Below, piece by piece: positions 8,203-18,200 of a DNA stretch of 64,000 nucleotides. Source of the stretch: Methylibium sp035762065 (lineage in GTDB: Bacteria > Pseudomonadota > Gammaproteobacteria > Burkholderiales > Burkholderiaceae_C); contig NZ_DASTPW010000002.1 of assembly GCF_035762065.1 (NCBI RefSeq), positions 62,001-126,000 of the forward strand. Reading direction: 5' to 3'. Numbering within the stretch: the first letter of the stretch is position 1; each line of letters starts with the position of its first letter. The translations under genes were made by a program, and so were the position numbers. Below the pieces are notes generated by a model that was given only the letters and a program-made list of their open reading frames with translations, was not told the origin of the DNA and ran no database searches.

Positions 8203-8769
8203 ATGTCCAAGGTCCTCGTCATCCCCGGCAGCCAGCGCAAGGGCTCGCTGAACCTGCAACTGGCGACGCTCGTCGCCGAACGCCTGAAGCAGCACCAGGC
8301 CCAGCCGACGCTCGTGGATCTGCGCGCGCTCGCGCTGCCGATCTACGACGGCGACCTCGAGGCCGAGCAGGGCGTGCCCGTGGGCGCCAAGGCGCTGGTC
8401 GAGCAGTTCGCCGCGAGCGACGCGGTCGTCGTCGTCTCGCCCGAATACAACGCCTTCCCGCCACCGCTGCTGATGAACGCCATCGACTGGGCCACGCGGG
8501 TGCCCGAACACAAGACGGCGATGGGCGGCAAACCCTGCCTGCTTGCCAGCGCCTCGCCCGGTGCCTTGGGCGGGCTGCGCAGCCTGCTCGCTCTGCGGCA
8601 GTTCCTGGCGCTGAACCCGGGGCTGGTCGTGATGCCGATGCAGTTCGGACTGCCCCAGGCGAACAAGGCCTGGGCCGGCGACACGCTGGCCGATGCGAAG
8701 CAGCTGGCGACGCTCGACGGCGCGTTGCAGGCGCTGGTCGACGCGGCCGCGAAGCTGCGGTCGCGCTGA
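8203..8769 (+). CDS. NADPH-dependent FMN reductase family protein
   Basis: This 188-residue protein of the NADPH-dependent FMN/quinone reductase (ChrR/SsuE-like) family begins MSKVLVIPGSQRKGSLNLQL. GSxRxxSxN is the FMN phosphate-binding loop, and SPEYNAFPPPLLMNAIDW is the second signature (SPEYN). The start at 8203 lies 25 bp after the WrbA-like gene, with CGGAG upstream. It probably reduces quinones, chromate or free flavin in the cytoplasm. Two flavin reductases in tandem under a LysR gene suggest defence against redox-cycling compounds; this is inference. Confidence 0.87.
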   Translation: MSKVLVIPGSQRKGSLNLQLATLVAERLKQHQAQPTLVDLRALALPIYDGDLEAEQGVPVGAKALVEQFAASDAVVVVSPEYNAFPPPLLMNAIDWATRVPEHKTAMGGKPCLLASASPGALGGLRSLLALRQFLALNPGLVVMPMQFGLPQANKAWAGDTLADAKQLATLDGALQALVDAAAKLRSR

Positions 8770-8897
8770 ACGGCAGCTCGTTCGAAGGGGCCGCAGGCTC
8801 CGGCCGCAGCCCGGCTGGTCGGCGCGCCCCCGTTGCGCCGCGACGCTTGCTGCGGCGATGGACGGCGGCGCCTCGGCGCCCGGCTTCCGGCCGAACG

Positions 8898-9875
8898 CTA
8901 CTGCGGCTGAAAGCCGCTCGCCTTGATGATCCGCGCCCAGCTCTGCGCGTACGCGCGCTCGCGGCGCGCGAGCTGCGTCGCCGGCATGAACTCGACCGCG
9001 AGCCCCATCGCCGTGAGCCGTGCGCGCATGCTGCGCTGGTCGAGGGTTTTGCGCAGCGCGGCCGAGAAGGTGTCGATGGCCGCCGCCGGCGTGCCGGCCG
9101 GCGCGAACACGCCGTAGTAGGGCAGGTCGTCGAACCCCGGGATGCCGAGCTCGGCGAGCGTCGGCACGTCGGGCAGAGCCGGCTGGCGTGCACCGCCCAG
9201 CACGGCGACGACGCGCAGCTTGCCGGCGCGGTGCTGCTCGATGAGGTCGGGCACCGAGCCGACGCCCGCGGCGATCTGGTTGCCCAGCATGTCGCCGATC
9301 ATCGGCGCGCTGCCGCGGTAAGGCGCGGGCACCAGGTCGAGCCGGTAACGCTCGCCGAGGACCTTGACGAGGAACTCCGGCGTCGAGGCAGGCGCAGGGA
9401 TGCCGACGGCGCCCTTGCCGCCGCCGTTCGTCTTCACCCACGCGACGTACTCGGCCAGGCTCGCCGCCGGCGTCGCGCCCGAGACGGCGAACGCGTTGAC
9501 GAAGCTCGCAAAGCCGGCCACCGGGACGAAGTCGCGCGCGGGATCGAAGCCGGGCGTCTTCACCACCAGCGGCAGGATCGAGATCGTGTGGTCGTGGCTC
9601 AGGAAGAAGGTCGTGCCGTCGGGCGCGGCCGCCTTCAGCGCCTGCGCCGCGAGCTGCCCGCCGGCGCCGGGCCTGTTCTCGACGATGACGGGTGCGCCCA
9701 GCTCGTCCTTCAGGTGCTCGGCCAGCAGCCGCGCGATCGCGTCGGTGCCGCCGCCTGCCGGGAAGCCGACGATCACGCGCACGGTGCGCGCCGGTTGTGC
9801 GCGAGCGGCCCCGGCGACCGCCAGCGCGACAAGCACGCCAGCGCGCAACAACATGCGGCGACCCGAGGTGGGCAT
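8898..9875 (-). CDS. Bug-family (TctC) tripartite tricarboxylate transporter substrate-binding protein
   Basis: This 325-residue periplasmic solute-binding protein belongs to the Bug/TctC family, which is hugely expanded in Burkholderiales. It has a signal peptide (residues 1-24, LLRAGVLVALAVAGAARA), then VRVIVGFPAGGGTDAIARLL, the family's first ligand loop, and IVENRPGAGGQLAAQAL, the second. The start at 9875 (MPTSGRRMLL) places the signal peptide correctly; a longer frame adds residues before it. No TctA/TctB membrane genes are adjacent, which is normal for orphan Bug proteins. The ligand is a carboxylate or related small molecule, not predictable. Confidence 0.93.
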   Translation of the reverse strand: MPTSGRRMLLRAGVLVALAVAGAARAQPARTVRVIVGFPAGGGTDAIARLLAEHLKDELGAPVIVENRPGAGGQLAAQALKAAAPDGTTFFLSHDHTISILPLVVKTPGFDPARDFVPVAGFASFVNAFAVSGATPAASLAEYVAWVKTNGGGKGAVGIPAPASTPEFLVKVLGERYRLDLVPAPYRGSAPMIGDMLGNQIAAGVGSVPDLIEQHRAGKLRVVAVLGGARQPALPDVPTLAELGIPGFDDLPYYGVFAPAGTPAAAIDTFSAALRKTLDQRSMRARLTAMGLAVEFMPATQLARRERAYAQSWARIIKASGFQPQ

Positions 9876-10115
9876 CGGCAACTCTTGGTGCGTGGCAAAA
9901 CAACCGTCGCGATGCTGGCAGAGCCGCATCTCGCGTCAATCGGTAGCGCCGTGGTGGTCGCGGAAACGGGAAGAGCCACGACGCTCGGGCGACTTTCGCG
10001 GTGATGCAACGTCGTCCTGGAACCAGTGCACGGGGATAACCCGGGGAGCGTACGGTCACCGCGCGCCATGCGCGATCACCGCCCGTGCTCGATGGACCGG
10101 CGCTCGGCGCGCTGC

Positions 10116-10150
10116 TTGAATCTGCTTCACCTGCAGAAGCAGGAATTCAA
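10116..10150 (+). promoter_or_regulatory. Imperfect inverted repeat in the porin leader
   Basis: TTGAATCTGCTTC (10116-10128) faces GAAGCAGGAATTCAA (10136-10150) around a seven-base loop. The inner CTGCTTC/GAAGCAG arms pair perfectly and the outer TTGAA/TTCAA arms pair after a two-base bulge. It ends 18 bp before the porin ATG, next to the GAAAGAGGGG ribosome site, so it could be an operator or an RNA hairpin that controls porin translation. The rest of 9876-10115 shows no gene. Confidence 0.45.
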
Positions 10151-10168
10151 CAAGAAAGAGGGGATTTC

Positions 10169-11290
10169 ATGGGCAAGAAGAAGCAGCTGGTGGCGGCGGC
10201 ACTGACAGGTTGGGCAGGAGTCGCTTGCGCGCAGAGCGTGACGCTGTACGGCACGCTGGATCAATACCTCAACTACATGCGCAGCGACTCCGGCGCCTCG
10301 CTGAAGACCCTGAACGACGGCGCGCTGTTGCGCAGCCGCTGGGGCTTGCGTGGCAGCGAAGACCTGGGCGGCGGCCTGGTCGCGAAGTTCCAGCTCGAGC
10401 AGGGCTTCTCGGCGGACACCGGCGCCGCCGCGGATGGCACGCGTCAGTTCGACCGCCAGGCATGGGTCGGCCTAGGCTCGCCGGCGTGGGGCGAGGTGCG
10501 GCTGGGCCGCCAGAACACGGCGATCTTTTTCCGCGGCGACTACGTCGACTACACGGCGCGCACCCTTGGGTCGGTGGTCAACGCTTTCGGCGTGCCCTCG
10601 CGCTACAACAACGACATTGCCTACATCTCGCCCCGCTGGGCGGGCGTGCAGGTCGAAGGGCACTTCGCCTTGGCGGAAGTCGACGGGTTCGGTGACCAGG
10701 CCGTCTATCAGGCGGCGATCGACTATCTCGCCGGACCGGTGCGTGTGGGTTACGCCGGGCTCATCGGCAAGGCACCGGATGGTGCGGCGTTCAGCGAAGA
10801 CGTGAAGTACCACAACTTCTACGCCAACTTCGACTACGGCCGCGGCAAGATCTACGGCGTCTTCGTGCGCACCAACAACAGCACGTCCAGCGGTGCCGGC
10901 GCGGCGCTGATCAACAACGGCGGCTCGATCCTGGGCGGCGTCGGCGGCGTCGTCGCTGGCACCAACGCCGACGTGAATCGCGACTACGACATCTTCCAGA
11001 TCTCGGCCGACTTCCTCGTCACGCCGGCGCTGCGCGTCGGCATGCTGTACGGCAAGATCAAGGACAAGTCCGGCAGCGGTCGCGACGCGGACGGCGGATC
11101 GATCGGCGCGTACTACGCGCTGTCGAAGCGCACGACGCTGCATGCCTCGATCGAGACGCTGACCAACGACGACAACGCCGGCTTCCGGCCGGCCGGCTCG
11201 GCCGCGGTGAATCCCAATTTCACGCAGTCGGTCGACGTGAACGGACGCGGCATCAGCGGCGTTCACGCCGGCGTCGTGCACCGCTTCTAA
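10169..11290 (+). CDS. Gram-negative general porin (Burkholderiales OmpC-like)
   Basis: This 373-residue trimeric outer-membrane porin has the signal peptide MGKKKQLVAAALTGWAGVACA, followed directly by QSVTLYGTLDQYLNY, the usual start of betaproteobacterial porins. Strand motifs typical of the family follow: SRWGLRGSEDLGGGLVAKFQ, RQAWVGLGSPAWGEVRLGRQ, and the C-terminal HAGVVHRF ending in Phe for BAM-dependent assembly. The segment after LGRQN (AIFFRGDYVDYT) is the constriction loop L3. The start follows an AAGAGGGG site. It is upstream of, and convergent with, the IclR gene of the aromatic-acid island; a role in uptake of its substrates is possible but not shown. Confidence 0.93.
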   Translation: MGKKKQLVAAALTGWAGVACAQSVTLYGTLDQYLNYMRSDSGASLKTLNDGALLRSRWGLRGSEDLGGGLVAKFQLEQGFSADTGAAADGTRQFDRQAWVGLGSPAWGEVRLGRQNTAIFFRGDYVDYTARTLGSVVNAFGVPSRYNNDIAYISPRWAGVQVEGHFALAEVDGFGDQAVYQAAIDYLAGPVRVGYAGLIGKAPDGAAFSEDVKYHNFYANFDYGRGKIYGVFVRTNNSTSSGAGAALINNGGSILGGVGGVVAGTNADVNRDYDIFQISADFLVTPALRVGMLYGKIKDKSGSGRDADGGSIGAYYALSKRTTLHASIETLTNDDNAGFRPAGSAAVNPNFTQSVDVNGRGISGVHAGVVHRF

Positions 11291-11299
11291 AGGGGAAGC

Positions 11300-11323
11300 G
11301 CCGCCCGCTGGTTAGCGGGCGGC
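11300..11323 (+). terminator. Perfect hairpin after the porin gene
   Basis: GCCGCCCGCT and AGCGGGCGGC form a ten-pair stem with the four-base loop GGTT, 10 bp after the porin stop. A second weaker GC-rich hairpin (CCGGGCCG/CGGCCCCGG, about 11344-11366) lies against the convergent IclR stop. Neither has a strong T-run, but the pair probably separates the two converging genes. Confidence 0.6.
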
Positions 11324-11367
11324 ACACAAGCCGTTTAGGGAACCGGGCCGCTGCGACGGCCCCGGGC

Positions 11368-12159
11368 TCAGATCAGAGGTCTGAGTGACTGCGCCACGTC
11401 GTTCAACAACGGCAACATCCGATCGATCACCTGCTCACGCGTCAGCGGCTGGATAGGCAGGGTCACGCCGACGGCGCCCTGGCACTGACCGTGGCGGTTC
11501 TTCAGTGCGACCGCGATGCCTCGCAGGCCGGTATCGAGGTACTGCTCGGAGATCCAGTGACCAAGCGTTCGCGCTTCGCTTACCATCGATCGGAAGCGGG
11601 TCGCATCGGTGACCGTGTGCGGCGACAGCGCCGCGAACTCGTGTTCCGCGCACCAGGCGTCTAGAGCGTCGTCGCGCAAGCTGGCGAGGATCACCACCCC
11701 CGGCGCCACCACGTGGGCCGGGATGCGTGCCCCGACCTGATAGCCGATGCTCACGACTCGTGGACTGTTGCTGCGGGCGATGTAGATGACCTCGTGGCCG
11801 TCGAGCACGCTGACGTTGACCGTCTCGCCGCAAGCCATCGACACACGCTGGATGAACGGTTGCACCAGGCGCGGCAGCCGTGCTGTACCGAGGTAGCTCT
11901 GCCCCAGCCGCAGCACGCGCGGAAGCAGCCAGAAGAGCTTGCCGTCCGTGGCGGCGTAACCGAAGTGAACCAGGCTCAGCAGGTAGCGGCGCGCCGCGGT
12001 TCGCGTGAGCCCGGTGCGATGTGCGGTCTCGCTCGGCGAGAGCCGGGGGTGATCGTCGTCGAAGGCCTCGATCACGCGCAGGCCCTTGCCGAGTCCTTCG
12101 ATCAAATCTTTCGGATCGATGCGAGCCGGGCTGTCCACGGTCGTCGGGGGGCAACTCAT
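11368..12159 (-). CDS. IclR-family regulator (PcaR/PobR-like)
   Basis: This 263-residue transcription factor has an N-terminal winged helix (LIEGLGKGLRVIEAFDDDHP, LSPSETAHRTGLTRTAARRY, LLSLVHFGYAATDGKLFWLL) and a C-terminal IclR effector domain (VNVSVLDGHEVIYIARSNSP; GLRGIAVALKNRHGQCQGAV). The segments GLGKGLRVIEAF and LPRVLRLGQSYL resemble PcaR/PobR/CatR-type regulators of protocatechuate and related pathways. The ATG at 12159 was chosen; a GTG at 12213 would add 18 residues and leave only 11 bp to the upstream stop. It is the likely regulator of the shikimate/quinate-type genes at 18.8-26.3 kb, from which it is now separated by the giant gene. Confidence 0.88.
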   Translation of the reverse strand: MSCPPTTVDSPARIDPKDLIEGLGKGLRVIEAFDDDHPRLSPSETAHRTGLTRTAARRYLLSLVHFGYAATDGKLFWLLPRVLRLGQSYLGTARLPRLVQPFIQRVSMACGETVNVSVLDGHEVIYIARSNSPRVVSIGYQVGARIPAHVVAPGVVILASLRDDALDAWCAEHEFAALSPHTVTDATRFRSMVSEARTLGHWISEQYLDTGLRGIAVALKNRHGQCQGAVGVTLPIQPLTREQVIDRMLPLLNDVAQSLRPLI

Positions 12160-12224
12160 GCGGCGAATGGAAGTGGTTGGCGTTGCTGTCGTTTCGTGAC
12201 GCGAGGCCGCCACGTGCCTGATGC

Positions 12225-15200
12225 TCAGTCCGCCTCCGCGATAGGCGGCAGATCGGGGCTCTTCCTAGGCTTGGATCCGCTTGTCGACCCGGGCATGCGC
12301 TCCGGCGCCTGGGAATCCTTCGACTCCGTGATCGCGGGCAGGCCGGGCACCCACCGCGTCTTCTGCTTCGGCGCAAGTGTCGCCGATGCCGACGTCGATG
12401 CCGTGGAGGCGGGCGTTCCAGCGGGCGACGCCACCGCGGGTCGAATGCCCGGCGGAATCGGACGACGCTCGGCCAGCGGCCCATCGACGATCGGATTGGC
12501 TTGCGGAACCTGGATCATCGTCTTGCGACTCTCGCCCGCATAGGTGGCCTGGGCCTTGACGAAGTAGTCGAGGCCGACCTGCACGGTGCTGCGCGTCGAG
12601 TTGGAGACGTGCATCAAGGCCACGCGCCGTGCGTCGGGATCGGTGAACAAGCGGTCGAGCAGCGCTTCGGTCGCTTTGACTGCAGGCGCGTCCCCGCGCC
12701 GCGCAGCGAACCAGGCTTCGCGGTGGAGGTGATCGATCTGGGGGTCGAATTCCGGCAAGAGGATGTCGAAGGACACCGCCGTCGTCGTCTGGTTGCGCTT
12801 GCCGATGGCCTGCGCTTGCGAGACCAAATCGAGGACGAACTTCTCGCCTAGTGCATAGCGGTCCTCCGGTGGAATGCCCTGGGGCGCCCGGATCGCCGCC
12901 AGCTCGGCCCATTGCGACAGCCGCGCCAGCGTGCTGTCGCGGAACATCTTCATGTCGTTGACCTCGTAGCCACGGGCCGCCCAGTCGTAGAAGTGCTCGC
13001 CGTCGAAATAGGTCTGCTCGCCGAGCCGGCGGTTGACGCGGGTCACCACTTCGGAGTTCGTCGTGATGCCGACCGGAACGCCGGCCAGGCTGAACACGGT
13101 CGATGTCTCGGACGGCGCAGCCGCGGCCGGTGGGCCGCCTTCGGTCGGCGCGGGTGTGGCCGGTGGGGTGCGGGTTTCCGTATCCCGGATAGGCAACGGC
13201 GACCAGCCCAGGTTGCCCTGCATGGTGACCTGGGTCGTGATCTTGGAATCCGCATTCGGCCAATGGACGTAGGCCGTCGGCTGGGTGGTGCTGTTGGCGG
13301 ACTCGCGGCGACGGCGGACCCCGCCGTTGAAGCCGAGCCCACCGAGGTTGCCAGGGAAGCCCAGCGACAGGCCGCCTTCCACGAGGCCTTCGGAGGACAG
13401 CGCATCGCGACGAACCTTCTGCGGTCCGAGGCTGGCTTCGGGCTGGGCAGCGAGCAGCTCGCCGAAGAGATCCGCGGGTCGGCCGTCGGCCGAAGGCCGA
13501 CCGTCGCGCGCGATGCGAAGCAGGTCATTGACCAAGCTCAAGAACTGGTCGTGCAGACGCGCTTCGTGCCCGAGGTAGCGAGGCACGCGCAGCGACACGC
13601 CATCCTCGACACTGGCTTCGTAGCGGCCGCGGCCCTCCGCATAGACGCGCAGGCTGCCCTGCAGCTTGGCGTCGCTGTTTTCAGTCGCAGCTGCTGCCGG
13701 TTGAGCGCCGGACGCCGGGGCCGCAGGCGCTGGCTCGCCCGCTATGAGGTCCGTGCTGAAGCCGACGCCGATGCCCAGGCCGCCTTCGCCGCTCACGCCG
13801 TTGCGCACGCCGAACACCAACTGCGGACCAGCCGGAGACGACATGAAGGTCTCGAACACCGCTTCGCGCCGTTGGTCGAGGCCGACGATGAACTTGCCCT
13901 GCACCGAGAGAAACGGTACCGGCGTCGGGACTGAGAAGGCGCGGTCGGTGTTGAGGCCCACGGTGGTGCTCGACGACAGCCGGCCGCGATCGCGCCAAGT
14001 CATGTTCGTGAGCGTGTACTTGAGCGTGTCGAGCAGCTCGTCGGCGTTTCTCGGGGGCGGCGCATGCTTGATGCGGTCCTGCGACTCGGCCAGCCCGACG
14101 GCGGCGTCGAAATCGGCGACTGCCGGCGCGGCGCTGGAAGAGGCGAACGCCGCCATGTGCGAACGTGCATGCGACATCAGCCCGGCGACGCTCATGCCCT
14201 CGGCTTGCGCGTGCTGCCACATGGCCGTGAAGGCATCACCCACGGCGGCCTGCCGACGCATCGAGGCGTCGGCCCGCCACGTCGCCAAGGGCAGCGCGTG
14301 GCTTTGCTGGAGCGGACGCGACAGCGCCCGGGGATCGTGCGCCACATCGCTGGACAGACCATCGACGAGCGCCCGGGCCATGTGCAGCGAGTGCAAGCCC
14401 GGCAGCGACCGGCTCAACGCGTCCAGCCTGCGCTGCAGTTCAGGCAGCCGCGCCGATACGGCTTCATCGCCCGCGCGTCGTCCGGCGGCGGCTTCGTCTT
14501 CGCCGAGCAGGGGCAGGAGTTCGCGCACCAGCTCGCTGCCCGACAGACGATGCTCGAAGTCGTGCAAGTGCTCGACGAGTTCGTGGACCGCTCGCGCATC
14601 GGCCGGCAGCGCTTCCAGCTGGTCGCGCGTCAGGGTCGGTCGCGGCGGCAACGCGAGCAAAGCGCTCGCAAGCAGATCGCTGGCGCCGATGGCGGCATCC
14701 GGCGCTTGTCGCGCGCGCTCCAGCGCCAGGTCGAGCGACGCCAACGCCCCGGCTCGGGGATGTTCGGCGGTCAGTGCATCGACGAAGCGGCGGATCGAGT
14801 CGATGTCGGCGCTCTCGGCATAGACCGCAGGGTTTGTGCGCTTCATGGCGTTGCGCAGGCCCTCGAGCACGGCATGGCCGGTGACGTGGCCGTCTTCGAG
14901 CGCCTTGTCGAGCAGGCCGTCGAACGCGAACTCGGCGGCGCTGCGCCCTGCGGCGCCGGCGGCCCGCTCCCGTGGGTCGGCATCCGGTTCCAGACCCTGA
15001 GCCTGGGCCGCCGCGCGGGCGCGCTCGAGCATCGCCGGGTCGATCTTCAGGGCGCCCACATCGACGCGCTCGCCCTGAGCGGCGACCTCCTGCAGCAAGC
15101 TCAGCAGCGCCGTGCGCTCGAACGATGCGAAGCCGGGAGGCGCACCGTGGTGCACGATGCTCACGAGGTTGTCGTTGGCAGTGCGCACCATTTGGTCGTG

Positions 15201-18200
15201 CACGCGGCGCACGGTCGGGTTGCCGGTGGTGTCCATCACATGGATGGCCTGCTCCATCGCGATGAACGGGGTCAGCGCATGCAGCCCGGGCGTGTTCATC
15301 GCCCGCAGCCAGCGGCTCAATTCGAGCATCGCATCGTTCGCTTTGGCATAGGCGGAGCCGGGCGCGTTGTGGTCCATGCCGTTGCGCATCGCATGGAAGG
15401 CGGCTCGTTGCGCGGTGGTGGTGCGAGCGAGCGCCGCGCGCGGATCGTCGGCTGCCGCCGCGATGGCGGCAGCCTCGCCGGCGCGGCGACGGAAGGCGGC
15501 GACCTGCGTGCGAACTCCCTCCGGCCATTCGGGCGGATCCTCGAAGTCCGCCTGGGACCGCAGGAAGATCTTGACTGCCTCCAGTCTCGGATCGGGCGGC
15601 CGGCTGCCTTGCACGAAGACCGGGCCGGCGTCGCCGGTCAGGTGCTGCAGGATCTCGATGCCGCGTGGCACCCGCGCAAGCAGCGAGGCTGCGCGGCGCG
15701 CCGCCGCCTCGGCGGGGCCGGGCGTCTGCGCGGGGCGCGCCAGGTCGACGAGGCGCGTGCGAGAGAGGTGGATGGCAGCGGCCGTCGCGAGGGCCAGGTC
15801 ACCCTCGCTGGCCATCGACAGGGCGCGCATCGCGCCGCCGACCACCATCGCCGGGGAGGAAGCGCGAGCCTCGAGGTCCGTCCGCGCGGCGATGCGGTCG
15901 TAGACGCCCATCAAGGCGTCCTTGAAGGCTGCGACGTTTCGCGGGGTGTAGGAGGCTGCCGCCGCAAAGCCGTGCTGCGCAGGCGCGCCGAGCATGTGTT
16001 CGGTCGCGCGGCGCTCTGCGGCGCGCGACCGGGCGGTCGCCGCTTGCAGTTCGGTCTCCAGCGCCTCGACGCCGTGTTCTTGCGCCTGCAGGTGCAGTCG
16101 CATCGCGGCAAGGTCCTCGGTGATCTGGGCGACATCCGCGGCGGCGGCTTCGCGCAGCGCGGCGGCACGCGGGCCTGAGGCAGCCGCGGGGAGGCTGTGG
16201 CGAACACGTACCGCCTCGAAGAACGCCGCCGCGCCGCGTTCGATCATCGGCATGCGGCCGGCGCGCACGGCCAGCGTGCCGGCGCGTCGCAGCAGGAGCC
16301 GGGTGTCGGCGTCGAGCGAAGGTGCCCCGTCTTCGGCGGCAGATGTGGCCTCGTCGACCGCGGCATGCAGCGCAGGAGCGAGACGTGCGAGGGCGCGCAG
16401 TGCGGCACGCGCGTCGGGGCCGTCGAGCTCGGCCAGCGCCTCGTGCAACGGTGACTTGGTCGAGCTCGACTCCGGCAGGGACTGCATGGCGTCACGCAGT
16501 TCAAACAAGTCGGCCGCGAGCGTGTCGGCCACGTGATGCACGTAGCGCGAGACCGTCTGGGGCGACAGCCGCGCCACGGCGTCCTCGACCAGCTCGCGCT
16601 GCCGATGCGCGTCGATCTGGTGGAGTTCCACATCGCGCTCACGCACCGCCATGAGCTCGCGCACGGTGACGCCCTCCACGACCTCGTCGGGACGGCGCGC
16701 GCTCAAAAGAGCGAGGCTGCGCTCGGCGCCCGCAAGCTGCATCTGGCAGGCGCGCAGGTCCTCCCTGCGAGCCGCGAGCTCGGCGACGTCGAGCAAGCCG
16801 GCGTCGAGCAGACGGTCGCGCTCGGGCATCGCGTCGCCGTGCAGCACGACATCCAGAGCCGCACGTTCGCGCGCTGAACTGGTCAGGTTGCGCACGCCGA
16901 TCAGCGTCTGTTGCGCATCGACGAGATTGCGCTCGGCCTTCGAGATGTAGGCCTTCGAACGCTGGCATGCGACCTTGGCGATGCGCAGCTGTTCCTGGCC
17001 GGTCATCCGCGCCATCAGCCGCTCCTGCTGCTGACTCAGCTGTTGCGACGTGGCGGCTTCGAGCCGTCCTTCGCCCGGCACAGGGTCGTCGTGACGCTGC
17101 CGCTGCAACGCCTGCACCCGTCCCATCAATCGCTCGTGGCTCAGCGGCCCGGCCATCCGGCCGAGCAGGCGCTCCAGACGGCCTTTGGACGGCGGCACGT
17201 AGGCCCCGGTCCCGTCGAACTCGGAGGGCGGATCGGTCAGGGCCGTGCGCAGGCGGCGGGTGTCGGCGGCCGGGTCCGGCTCGGGGAAGCGGTTGCGAAA
17301 GCGGCCGATCTCGGGGTTGGCAGCGCGTTGCGGCTCGAGCGCGCTGCGCAGCGCATCGCTCAGCCGGTCCTCGCGTTTCAGTTCCTCGTTGACGGCCCGA
17401 AAATCCATCGCCGGAATGACGGGCGGCAGCTGCGCGGTACGGCCCTGCGCATGGGTCACGTCCACGCCGCCGCTCACGATGGCGCTGGAGGCTGCGGCAA
17501 CCGGCCGCACCTTGCCGGGACGTTCAGCCTCGGTCGCCCGGCGCGAATCGCGGTTCATGTTGCGTGGCTGCGCGAACACGCCAAGGCGCTCGGTGACGTC
17601 GGGCCGCTTCTCGCGCCAACCGGGTGCCATGCGACGCAGCGCCGAGAAGCCGGCGGCCAGGGGACTGCGCGGTTGGCGTCGTTCGGGCGCTGCGGCCGGG
17701 CGCGGTTCGCGCGGCGGTTCGGCGTAGGCCGCATTCAACTCGCCGCCGGCATGCTTGTAGGCCTGCGCGAAGGTCGCAGCGGTTTGGGTCGGCCTGCGCT
17801 CGACCTCGGATGCGGCGGCCCCGCCGCTGCGCCGTATCGAAGCGCTTCGTGACGGCGTGGCCCCTCCAGCCCATCCAGCGCCGCCCGGCGGCGTGCCTTG
17901 CTCCCCCTTGGCCGTCGGCGCCGTTCCGTGGCTTCGGGACCGGAACTGCGTGCCGTCGCTTCGCTCGCGGTAGCGCCTGAGCATGTCAAGGTCGCTGGCG
18001 GAGCCCTCGGTTGTTTCTCCTTCCGGAGGACCACCGTCGCCCACGAGCGGCAGATGGAAGCTTGGCGGCGTGCCTTGCTCCCCCTTGGCCGTCGGCGCCG
18101 TTCCGTGGCTTCGGGACGGGAACTGCGTGCCGTCGCTTCCTCCGCGGTAGCGCCTGAGCATGTCAAGGTCGCTGGCGGAGCCTTCGGTCGTTTCTCCTTC

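Noticed and set aside
14064..16178. Plus-strand open frame of about 700 codons inside the giant gene
   Set aside because: Antisense, Arg/Gly/His-rich, no motif; the minus-strand frame has coherent secondary-structure patterns and spans far more.
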